A program made the translations under genes and the position numbers. The notes below the pieces were generated by a model. That model saw nothing but the letters and a program-made list of their open reading frames with translations, had not been told where the DNA came from and did no database searches. 64,000 nucleotides of DNA from Cheiracanthium punctorium. Its lineage: Eukaryota > Arthropoda > Arachnida > Araneae > Cheiracanthiidae. Within the stretch, counting starts at the first letter, position 1. The number at the start of each line of letters is the position of its first letter. The stretch is taken from positions 186,001 to 250,000 of the forward strand of contig JAWZYV010001861.1 of assembly GCA_038373885.1 (NCBI GenBank), read 5' to 3'. Positions 47,520 to 58,026 of this stretch are shown here, piece by piece.

Positions 47520-49283
47520 TTCCATTTCAATTCTTGTGAAATAATAACATGAGAAGAATATAAAATACTTACTTGTTAAGCAAATCTTTCTTTCTTTAAA
47601 TTCTTGAATCGATCAATGATGTCACAAAATGACATCCAAACACACAGAGAGAGGAGGTCACCAATAAATTCATTTATTTGATCTTATATTATCCATCCTA
47701 ATAAATTATTTGGTATTATATTATGCAATATTGGCATATACATCCAATTTATGGAAGTAACATAGGATCTTTTACATTACTTGTTTTTTCACGGGGGTTG
47801 GTCGCCCCCTCCGCCCTTGTATGGAAATATATCAAAGAGTTCTTTTTCAACAAGAAAATGGCATCTTTTCCTCAGTTCTGTTATCTCTGGATATTTCTGG
47901 CAAAGAGTTGGTATATTTTTTGTACATTTTTTGAAAAATTTGCATTTCTCTCTTTAATTTTTCCATATCAAGATCTAATCCATATCAAGAAGCAAAATGC
48001 TCTGTTCACTTCTCCATAGTTCTCTAACCATGCAAATTGGTGGAACCAATTTTTTTGGAATTTCCTCACTTTATGTATTGGATATTCAAACTCTAGTGTC
48101 GAGAGGCTGATGTGGGCCTTCGTTTATTTCATTTTTCCTGTATTTAAGATGATCCGAAGTTAAAGTGTCTCATTATCTTCAGTTCTGAATCCAAGTTATT
48201 TGCACTGAGACTTGACATTGGTAAATGATCAGCCTGTGTTTCCTTGAAACTTAAACCATCACATTTTTCATTTTCTTTTAAATTGCTAAGCATATTTTGA
48301 TCTGCATTTTCCGCAACTGGAATCTTAGGGAAACATGAAGTGATGGTCGGTTGGGTTTTAAGCTGCTTTGCTTTTAACATTTCAAAAACAAATATGAATA
48401 TGGAACAAATAAAGATCATGGATCAGAAAAACTTAGGCAGCACGCGCACAATCAACCTACTGCTTCGAATTAGCATATGGGAATGAAAAGTTCACGAGAT
48501 CCTTACATCTGGGTGGGGCCGATTCTAGAATATACAGTTCCTTTCGGGAAATTTCTAATTCGCTCCCCCCCCCGCACACATACACTCACATACAATCTCC
48601 TACAATTAAATTCCTTTCTAAATGTTCAGATAAAGATGCTTTCTTTTTCTTCAATGTAATCTTAAAAGATACTGTAGAAAGCCGTTTATTACCCCTTCCA
48701 TGAATTGTATTCATGGGTGGTCAGTTTAACTCTTTAGCTCCCAAAGAGAATCTCATAGCTGTTGGTTCCCATCGAAACGGCAGAAAATAGCCTGTCCGCC
48801 CTTTCCCCATGTAACCTCCCTATTTAAGTAGCGTGGGAGGCTTCCTGTTGTGATAATCCGAAGACATCTATTGTATCTATTCCAGAATACAGGAAGGTAG
48901 CAATGACAAAATTTAAGTAACACGCATGTAAGGGGGGGGGGGGATTCCTAGAAGGCTACACTCCGTTTTTATGGGAATGAAGGCACTCGGACAGTTGGAG
49001 GAGATAAAGAATAATTTTCCCCCCTTTTATCCAAATAAAGGAAAAGGAATGCGCATCCCCGCTATTGTCAAGATCTATTTTCTTCCCATCACAATTACTG
49101 TGACATGTTTTAGAGAAAACGCATCGAATTTCTCTCGCCGAAAAACCGTTAAATGCGGGAAATCCAACATTTTTGACGGGATTTTTTAACATTACAAGTA
49201 TAGGAAGATATTTGGAACCAATAGAAAATGACGTTATAGGCGGGAAAACGGTAAATACGTCTAACGTTAAACCAGGGTTTCAC

Positions 49284-49286
<3 letters not shown>
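47520..49286. other. Intergenic DNA, no gene supported
   Basis: Short frames only. One minus-strand frame at 48144-48419 encodes 91 residues with no recognisable motif. A G run lies near 48933. Confidence 0.4.

Positions 49287-49337
<51 letters not shown>
49287..49337. repeat. AT microsatellite at the left edge of LTR-RT 3
   Basis: About 50 bp of AT repeats directly before the LTR; the same repeat follows the right LTR at 63196-63267. Confidence 0.95.
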
Positions 49338-49341
<4 letters not shown>

Positions 49342-49819
49342 ATGTATAAAAAGGTAATTTGGGTTTTACTAGTTTGGGTATTGTTCAAGCGGGTACTTTC
49401 ACCGTAAGTTTTACTTTTCTGTCATACTTGCCACGCACGCTCTGGAGCTATGTTTTATTTATTTTGTTATTTGCCAGACATCAGGCCGTCGATTCTGAGT
49501 TATTTAGATGTACACGTGTCCTCACGCCCTTGTAGGCCCGGATGCGGGTCATGTTGGTAAATGTGTGTGGTTCGATCAGAGATAAGAGAGAGGAGGAGTT
49601 GTGTCTTCGCAGACCACGTGGTGTGGTAAGCGTAAATACTCCCGCACATCGAAAACCGGGGGACTTCTGCCACTAGAACTGCTTAATGAGTCCACGCTGA
49701 TCCTTGTACCCGTCTCCCCTCCCCTCTTCTCATTCTAAATTGTAACTTAAATGTAATGTTCAATAAACCATATTACCTGCCTTAACTCTGAAACTTTACT
49801 TGAAATACCTGACGTCTCA
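49338..49819 (+). repeat. 5' LTR of LTR-RT 3
   Basis: 482 bp, TG...CA. TATAAAA lies only a few bases from its start (49345-49351) and AATAAA near its end (about 49762-49767). Confidence 0.92.
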
Positions 49820-50000
49820 AACAGCCGACAGGATGACTGGCTGTGTGCCAATTAAAATTTTTAAATTGTAAAAAATTAACGCTCAATAGTCGGGAGACGG
49901 GGTACACTGCTTACCGGAAGATGCGGAGTACGCCGGAGATGCGGCGTTATGCCGACCGCCTGCCGATCAGAGAGATACGTAGAACCAACTCGCCCTTCAC

Positions 50001-50175
50001 TAGGGATGGACGCGAGACGAAAAATTGATGTCTCGCGTCTCGCAAAACAGCCGAAAAGCTTGTCTCGTCTCGCAAAAATCCCTATATCATAATGTTAAAA
50101 ATGTTTGTCTCGTCTCGCAAAAAAGCTGTAAATCACTGTCTCGTCTCGCAAAAAGTCGTCTCGCGTCCATCCCTA
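50001..50175. mobile_element. hAT-type MITE inside LTR-RT 3
   Basis: 175 bp with perfect 20-bp inverted ends (TAGGGATGGACGCGAGACGA). The near-perfect 8-bp duplication cccttcac/cccttcgc lies at 49993-50000 and 50176-50183. The interior repeats gtctcgtctcgcaaaa four times. Confidence 0.88.
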
Positions 50176-50540
50176 CCCTTCGCCGACTGCAGATATCTGG
50201 ACTTCTCATTCCCTGCTTTGATGAAACTACTTTCGCCTGACCTCCCATCGAATCCTCCCATGAAGCCCATCGAAAAATTTGCGCTCCTGAGTTTTCCATA
50301 GCGACTAACGACGCTGATGCCGACACGTAAATTAAAGAAGTGCCTGCCCTCCGTTATCTGATATCATATTTCTGTACCGTGTTTACCATCCAGAAATCTG
50401 TGTCTCCTTTTTTATTTTATTTTTCTTCACACGTCCACTGTTATTTTGAAAATCCGATGGAAATCGGCGGAGTTTCACTGCCTTCAACGCAATCCAAGGG
50501 GCCCCCGAGGAACGCCTGGCCTCATCACAGCTGCGATATA

Positions 50541-52969
50541 AGTAGGGAAGAAAGGAGAGTTCACCTCAGGGGGTGCCATGTTAATTGTGGGGTGCATCGT
50601 ATAACTGCTTTCCCTGGGCTGAGCGGGGAAGGGTGCGTGGTCGGACCGGATGTTCAAAGAGTTGATAAGATTTTTTTTTTTTTTCAAATGAGGGGACTTG
50701 TAATTTTTTTCAGATTGTGACACATTTTTCAAATAAGGGGACTTGGAAAAAAATTTTCAAATTTGAACGCGTAACAACAAAAGAATTCATAGGCTAATGA
50801 TTGTTGGCTTAAACCATTAGGCCGAGAATCCTTCAGGTATAAAATTGTAGGCGTATTGTGTTATACTTTAGTTTTGAAAATGAATTGGTACTTTGATTAA
50901 TTTTTCGAAGTTTATTTTTTTATTTATTTAGTTTTCGTTACCATTTAGTAATAGAACCAATGCAAATTGAATAAATGTTGCTTAATACATACTTCTAATG
51001 TTTAACTAATTTTTGTATACTGATTATAGCATATATTTAATAAGTAACAGTTTATTAGAATATTAAAGTAGGGTTTAGGATACCCATACATTTTCTACAA
51101 ATTTCTTGTACTGTTAGGGAAGTGAGAAAATTATACCATAGAACGATTTTAGTACCTATAGTTTTTACAAATAATGATTTAGATAGTGTATGAACTTTTT
51201 TATCTAAACATTTTTTTTTCTTAAGAGATTTTTAACCAAATATTAATTTTCAGTTAAATAATGTTACAACAAATATTTTTTTAAATTTATTTTTTAACCA
51301 AGTTTTAATTTTAAGTTACTAATTAATTTTACAACAAATATTTTTTTAATCAAGAGCAAAAAATTTTTATTTTTTAACCAAGTTTTAATTTTAAGTTATA
51401 TAATTTTACAACAAATATTTTTTTTAATCAAATGTTTTTAATTTATCAAGAAAAAATTTTAATCAAATGTTTTTAATTTATCAAGAAAAAAATTTTAATC
51501 AAGAGTTTTAATTTTTTCTATAGTCTAATAAGTAAGTTTACTAGAATATTAAAGTAAGGTTTAGAATACCCATATATTTTCTACGAATTTCTTCTATTGT
51601 TAGGGAAGTGAGAAAATGACACCATATAAAGATTTTACAAATACGAATTTATCGAAACATTTTTTCTTACCAACACATTTTTGATAAATTTTAGGCAGCG
51701 ATTATACTAGTTTATATTTTCTATAGATCAATTAGAGAAAAAATTGCATTTTTAGTAATCCTACAAAATATTTTTTACTGTATATCATAAGTAGTATAAC
51801 TTGATTTATAGAATTTCAATACGATACGAGTTAGATTGTTTATGTGCGACACTCATTTCAGTTTGACTATGAAAGCATAATTTTATACATGTATCAACCT
51901 TTTTAGAGGTCTTTTATTGATGCACTTAACATATTTTATAGAAAGGTGAGCATAACTAGCACAAACTTTTAGACTAGATAGTACTATTGTTAGAAAGTTG
52001 AACTATTGGAAATAAAAATTGAAGATTCGTTTTAGTGTATTGCATGCACAGTTTTATACCGCATGTACATAAAATATCTTTCAATACTTAGATAAAATGA
52101 TAGTTTAAATCGCAAATCATTACTTGAACTAAAAAAAAATACAAGGTTTTTACTTACGTGAAGCCACATCATGTTAAAATCTTCTAGTCTCTCGGCTTGT
52201 ACCAACATCTATAGGCTAGCAAGACCGGAAAATCGAGTAATGATTTAAAATACATTATCCCTAATTCCCGGTCCAACTAGCACATGTTCATTACTTCTTT
52301 TTGTCTTCATATGCTGAAATAGGTATATTATTTTGACACTAAAAACAAAATAACACATTTGAAGATATTAAACGCTTTAAAAGTACATTTTTCTTATAAC
52401 AATTTACCAGATTCACAATACTATTTTATGTAGGATAAAATTAGTTAGCAAGCGAAAATTTAATCTTAGTTAGAATTTACTGAAATACAAATACATGCAT
52501 GCCTTATTTTCTATTAGGAGAAAGCCCTCAAACCCCAGTTTTTGTATACAAACTGCATAAAGTACTTCTACCGATAATGCCTATTGCTATTAATTACACT
52601 GGATTACCCACTTAAAATTTTGCAAAACACCAAAATACAGAAAAACATGCATTAACAATAACAAAAAAATCACACCTAAAAGTACTTCACATCAAAAGTG
52701 CAACTATAAGAACCATATAATTATTTTCAATTAGAATTACGGTATCAACTTATATGTAAGTAAAATAATAGAAAATATTACACTTACCCTGTACTTGTAC
52801 ACGCGAGAGGCGAAAATAATAATAATACTTAAATAATTCGCAAATAATACAGCACACAAATCGCACAGCATAAAAACAACCACGTGCACGCCATATTGCA
52901 AACTCATTCGGCACATTGCTGATAACAGAAATTGAGAGAGATAAGAAAGTGCCTTGAGGCCCTACAGAG
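50541..52969 (+). repeat. Left arm of palindrome 2, outer part
   Basis: Inverted match to 58511-60997. Non-coding and AT-rich, with repeated motifs such as caacaaatatttttttaa near 51270-51430. Confidence 0.88.
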
Positions 52970-54217
52970 TAGGTTAAATAACAGAGGCCCAGTTTGCCGA
53001 TAAGATAAAACCAGGGAGGCTGTTAGGGGTATGCAATTGGGGACACGTGTTTCTTTCTACGTTCAAAAATGGGGACTTATGGATTAAGATGTTTACTACT
53101 TAAAAACATGATCTAATTTTTACAAATGCATTGGAACTTTGTATAGGATATCTATTGAAGACGTATTAAATACATTATGATTATTCTTCTGATCGACATT
53201 ATATCCTAAATTAAAATATCAAAGTTAAGCTACAACGATTAATATATTTTACATAGTTTAGGAAAATAATGAATCATTAAATTAATTTCTCTGAAACAAT
53301 TAGCAAAGATCATTATACTAAAGCAAATTATTTTTGTTAAGTTTTGATAAATAACAGTAATAAATTATAGGCATTGCAGATGAATGAGTGTTCACGAATA
53401 AAATAGGTATTTACTATTGAAAAACAGGATCTAATTTTAACAAATGCATTGGAATTTTGTATAGGATATCTATTGAACACATATTAAACACATTATGATT
53501 ATTCTAATATGAAAAACAGGGTTAAGATTCTTTGCTTGCGATGAAAGGCAGTCAATTTTTTATATATACTTAGATTTTACATAGAGATCCTTTTAATAAA
53601 TTCATAAACTAAAACAATTTTTACAATAATAAACTAAAATTTGTATTTCATAAAGTCATAAACTAAAATTATTAATGAAAACTTGTTAATAAATTAAACA
53701 TATCAAAATTTTTACACTCAGTTTTTTTTTATATACTTAAATTTTACAAAGAGATCCTTTTAATAAATTCATAAACTAAAACAATTTTTACAATAATAAA
53801 CTAAAATATTTATTTAATAAAGTCATAAACTGAAATTATTAATGAAAACTTGCTAATAAATTAAACTGATTACTCTAAAAGATAGCTAATCACAACATAT
53901 ATACATTGTGGATGTACATTGTGTAAGATATATCCCCCAACCAACAAACTTTTAACGCATGGTATTCCTTCTAAACCTTATGTGACAGACCCGCACATTA
54001 ACCTTACATTTGCCAAAATGTTCATTTATGAGCCTTCCCCGAAAAGGGCAAAGTTGGACAATTGGACGGACGATCTTTACCATAGCTTATATGCTTCTGT
54101 AAATAGTACATGGCACTTGGAAAGACTTATCTACGTTTCACTTCACGATGAAAGAACCGACTTGAAGATCCATATTAATAGAAAAAATATAAGCAATTAT
54201 AATACCTGAAAAATACC
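52970..54217. other. 1.25-kb insertion in the left arm of palindrome 2
   Basis: Absent from the right arm, where cctacagagg runs straight into acaacactc near 58511. Holds two pairs of direct repeats (about 53091-53184 with 53409-53503; about 53551-53698 with 53719-53866) and a fragment of the family gene. No clear target duplication, so it may come from conversion or template switching with another family copy. Confidence 0.75.
53919..54177 (+). pseudogene. Fragment of the AlkB/PC4-like gene
   Basis: About 86 codons matching the stretch from CKIYPPTNK to KIHI of the palindrome 2 protein (end of the AlkB-like domain to the middle of the PC4-like domain) with very few changes. It keeps PSPKRAKLD, while the full gene downstream reads PSPKRANLD, so here the nuclear-signal lysine is intact. 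No start or end of the gene is present. It is bounded on both sides by unrelated AT-rich DNA. Confidence 0.85.
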
Positions 54218-55357
54218 GGACAACACTGCTGCATGCGGACAAAACATCTGTTTGCACGGCTAAAGAATTCTTAGGTATCCGTTGCAGGAGAACTTACCTA
54301 CGCCCAACCTACAAACACTACAAATTTAACGGCAACTGGTTTTCTCTTATCAGGTATCACAGATCAGATAAGAGATAAGGAAGTGACATGCGCAGAAGAC
54401 ACGTGATAGTGACGTGTGCAAATCTGTGATGATTGAATATCCGCTAGGTTCGTTGGCAGGATGTACATTGAGTGGCAACTCTCTCTAAACTACAGGCTAA
54501 GACAAGTTAGATGATGCAATATCTACAGGGTTGAGGAAGGTAGAGGGCGCTTGGGTAATCACGTGATTTTTTAAAGAACCAGTATAGAGACATTTTAGTT
54601 AGATAAAGTGGTTAGGAGTGTGTTGCGAGACTCCCTTTGCACTGTGTGCGCCTATACGTAAGACGTGTGTTTTAATTGATTTTTCGCCGAGTTTCAAAAA
54701 TGTGTTTGCTTGAATACACTCCCGAGTTTTATACTCAAAGTGATGCCGATGTGTTGCTGCAAGAAATAATACAATTGCCTTTAGATGTAAAGCCTCTGCA
54801 AAGTATTGAAAAGGAAATTTCCCCCGAGTTTTGTACTGAAAGTGATGTTGATGTGCTACAGCAAGAATTGTTTCAATTACCCCTGCAAAGTAGTGAAAAG
54901 AAAATTTCCTCGACCCGTAAAGTAATTACTTTTGCTGATGAAGGAATCAATTACAGTTTACCTGGAGCAACAGTCACTGTTTACTCTTGGATACCCATTT
55001 TGCAAAAAATACGTGAAGATCTACAGAAAGTGACAAATTATGAATTTAATATGGTGCAAGTGAACTTTGGCTCTGAAGAACAAGCTAAATTTGAAGACGG
55101 TAACTACGAAGATTTTAATCTAGACCTATCATCAGGTGTATGCATTCTAAGTTTTGGATCTAAACGAACTTTGGATTTTAAACCAGCGAACTGTGAAACC
55201 GCTACCATTAAATTAGAACATGGCTCAATGTGTAAGATATATCCCCCAACCAACAAACTTTTAACGCATGGTATTCCTTCTAAACCTTATGTGACAGACC
55301 CGCACATTAACCTTACATTTGCCAAAATGTACATTTATGAGCCTTCCCCGAAAAGGG
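54218..55357 (+). repeat. Left arm of palindrome 2, inner part
   Basis: Inverted match to 57369-58510. Contains the promoter region and the first half of the gene. Confidence 0.88.
54560..54565. promoter_or_regulatory. Conserved CACGTG box upstream of palindrome 2 gene
   Basis: CACGTGATTTTTT, as in palindrome 1, with conserved AACCAGT, TTAGATAAAG and AGACGTGTGT downstream. Confidence 0.5.
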
Positions 55358-56220
55358 CAAATTTGGACAATTGGACGGACGATCTTTACCATAGCTTATA
55401 TGCTTCTGTAAATAGTACATGGCACTTGGAAAGACTTATCTACGTTTCACTTCACGATGAAAGAACCGACTTGAAGATCCATATTAGACAATTTATTCAG
55501 AATGCCCAATTAGACTACATACCAACCGGTCAGGGAGTCGTGATGAACCCTTCCACAGGGATCGAATTTATTGTAAAACTATTAGATTTTAATATAGGTC
55601 ATAGCAATAGCTCTTTTATTTGTAATAATCAATTACCTGTATTTAATGATGATGGAAAATGCATCTTACAACAAATTTATAAAACCGGAGATTCATTTAC
55701 GTTAAATCCAATTTCCTTGATACTTTCAAATGACCAAGTATTAAAACTTTGTGAAATGAGAAATGAAATATTGGAATGCATTTTAAAAACGCTATATACG
55801 ACGACCCTACCCCATTTAATTTTAAAATTAAAGCCGCAAAAATGTAACCGCGAACCCCATTGTACTTATGATGAGGCTAAACAACAATTAATGGATATAG
55901 TACATCAGGAAATTTTTAAAAACATAGGCCGGGTTCAAGATCATCCTTCGCAAAGGATACATGCTTGCTCGAACAGAACACATGTTGATGAGAGAGAGGG
56001 TCTTATAAGTAGTAAAGCATGGTTTATGGTCGACATGTCGTATATTTCAAGAGAGATATGCGAGAACAAATGTAATTGTCATTATGACGGAGAATTTTTT
56101 TCAAACATTTTCATTGAAGACTATATGAAGTATCTTCAAAATGTGCTATTTAATACATTTTTTCAACCGTTTTCAGATTTTGCTAATTCTAAGGATGGCA
56201 AAACATGTGTAATTATGTGA
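54700..56220 (+). CDS. AlkB-like / PC4-like fusion protein with CaaX end, palindrome 2
   Basis: 506 residues from the ATG at 54700; the open frame extends upstream only through non-ATG codons. Homologous along its whole length to the palindrome 1 protein. An N-terminal segment (YTPEFYTQSDAD, then PEFCTESDVD) is a tandem duplication of about 30 residues not seen there. The AlkB-like part again lacks HxD (AKFEDGNYED) and has DPHINLTF instead of an Arg-containing end, but keeps the distal His (LLTHGIP). The PC4-like core (LIYVSLHDE...GVVMNPSTGIEF) loses the Trp seen in palindrome 1. A second PC4-like stretch (CILQQIYKTGD...ISLILSNDQ) follows. The Cys/His tail and the terminal CVIM are conserved. 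Preservation of the full frame and the CaaX box despite divergence argues for selection. Confidence 0.75.
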   Translation: MCLLEYTPEFYTQSDADVLLQEIIQLPLDVKPLQSIEKEISPEFCTESDVDVLQQELFQLPLQSSEKKISSTRKVITFADEGINYSLPGATVTVYSWIPILQKIREDLQKVTNYEFNMVQVNFGSEEQAKFEDGNYEDFNLDLSSGVCILSFGSKRTLDFKPANCETATIKLEHGSMCKIYPPTNKLLTHGIPSKPYVTDPHINLTFAKMYIYEPSPKRANLDNWTDDLYHSLYASVNSTWHLERLIYVSLHDERTDLKIHIRQFIQNAQLDYIPTGQGVVMNPSTGIEFIVKLLDFNIGHSNSSFICNNQLPVFNDDGKCILQQIYKTGDSFTLNPISLILSNDQVLKLCEMRNEILECILKTLYTTTLPHLILKLKPQKCNREPHCTYDEAKQQLMDIVHQEIFKNIGRVQDHPSQRIHACSNRTHVDEREGLISSKAWFMVDMSYISREICENKCNCHYDGEFFSNIFIEDYMKYLQNVLFNTFFQPFSDFANSKDGKTCVIM

Positions 56221-57368
56221 TGTTATTGGTGCATAACTAGTATTGCGATTGTAAAAAATATATTAAAACCATTGTGATTATGTAGAAAAGGCATACTTGC
56301 TTCTACAACAGTAAGATTTTACTGACTTGTGCATGCTTAGTTAAAGAATACTCATTGAAAAGTTATTATTTTCTTAATTGTGTAAATAGTTTGTGTAATT
56401 TAAAATATATTTTTGTAAATAAATAAGTTTAAATACGAAAACTTTTCTGTGTTTTCTTTATCTGTATGTGTGTGTTGATTACTTGCAAAATAAAAATCTA
56501 TAAAATTTTACTGAAGCAAAAAGTGGTAAAGTTAACATACTTGGTCAAGATTTAAGGTTCCCGTGTTTTGTTTTATACTTATCTTTTACACACTACAAGG
56601 TAAAAAGTTACAAATTTAACAAAATTTATTGAAGCATGTACTATGGAAACATTAATCTACTACATAGAAATAAAATGTTCTGATTAAAATCATAAACTTA
56701 AGTGTAATAGGTAAATTGTGGTACATGAGAATTCACAAAGTACTAATTTTTTATAAAATGAACTTAGCTAAAAAGGTCAGCTTCCATAATTTTATAACTT
56801 AATCGATTTTACAGGTTTTTCAAATATAAAGTTAAATGAGATAAAGAAACTTAGTATTTTTAAATAAAGATTTTTTGAGGTGTTCTTTAATGTAAAGATC
56901 TTACCACATTTTACATAAGGTAACAGAATATTTAAAATCAGACACTATGTTTTTAAAACATCAGAGTATTAACTTAGCATATTTTTGTAATTTTTATTAA
57001 GTAATGGGCTTGAATATTTTTATAAGAAGTATCAACTAAGTGCACATGTTACACATTTTACTGATTGAGATGGTTATGCTTACAAATTTTAAATAAACAT
57101 GCTCTTACTTTTATACATGTTACTTGTTCAAACTAAGTATACTTTTGATTTGTATACGTTTATGAGTTCTCAAAAGTTATTAAATTATTTCTCGAAAGGA
57201 ACTTAGCTATTAGAACTTTGTAAATTTTGTAGAAGTAGTATGCTTAACACGTTTTTGATAAAATGGATTTAAATTTGGTACAGGAATAATCAGTTATTTT
57301 AGCATAGATGTATAAATTTATCTTTATGTAAACCTTAACTAATTAAAAGTAATATAATTTAAATCCAT
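55358..57368. other. Single-copy centre of palindrome 2
   Basis: Second half of the left gene plus about 1.15 kb downstream. The downstream part resembles 22055-26640 of palindrome 1 without the expanded 50-bp repeats, SINE and hAT. Consistent with loss of the original symmetric centre. Confidence 0.7.
56418..56423 (+). terminator. Poly(A) signal of palindrome 2 gene
   Basis: AATAAA about 198 bp after the stop, matching its position in palindrome 1. Confidence 0.6.
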
Positions 57369-58026
57369 CCCTTTTCGGGGAAGGCTCATAAATGTACATT
57401 TTGGCAAATGTAAGGTTAATGTGCGGGTCTGTCACATAAGGTTTAGAAGGAATACCATGCGTTAAAAGTTTGTTGGTTGGGGGATATATCTTACACATTG
57501 AGCCATGTTCCAATTTAATGGTAGCGGTTTCACAGTTCGCTGGTTTAAAATCCAAAGTTCGTTTAGATCCAAAACTTAGAATGCATACACCTGATGATAG
57601 GTCTAGATTAAAATCTTCGTAGTTACCCTCTTCAAATTTAGCTTGTTCTTCAGAGCCAAAGTTCACTTGCACCATATTAAATTCATAATTTGTCACTTTC
57701 TGTAGATCTTCACGTATTTTTTGCAAAATGGGTATCCAAGAGTAAACAGTGACTGTTGCTCCAGGTAAACTGTAATTGATTCCTTCATCAGCAAAAGTAA
57801 TTACTTTACGGGTCGAGGAAATTTTCTTTTCACTACTTTGCAGGGGTAATTGAAACAATTCTTGCTGTAGCACATCAACATCACTTTCAGTACAAAACTC
57901 GGGGGAAATTTCCTTTTCAATACTTTGCAGAGGCTTTACATCTAAAGGCAATTGTATTATTTCTTGCAGCAACACATCGGCATCACTTTGAGTATAAAAC
58001 TCGGGAGTGTATTCAAGCAAACACAT
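57343..58026 (-). pseudogene. 3'-truncated AlkB/PC4-like gene, right arm of palindrome 2
   Basis: Reads from the ATG at 58026 downward. The first ~219 residues match the left gene with one visible change (Asp to Glu in the AKFE(D/E)GNYED loop). At 57369 homology stops right after PSPKR, and eight unrelated residues (DGFKLYYF) lead to a stop. The PC4-like, Cys/His and CaaX parts are missing. If translated it would give an AlkB-like domain alone. The break coincides with the end of the arm. Confidence 0.88.

Noticed and set aside
48144..48419. Possible zinc-finger or transposase N-terminus
   Set aside because: No Cys/His spacing or known motif; 91 residues only.
49149..49388. Tyr-Ile repeat protein
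   Set aside because: Translation of an AT microsatellite; the same holds for the tail of the frame ending at 3029.
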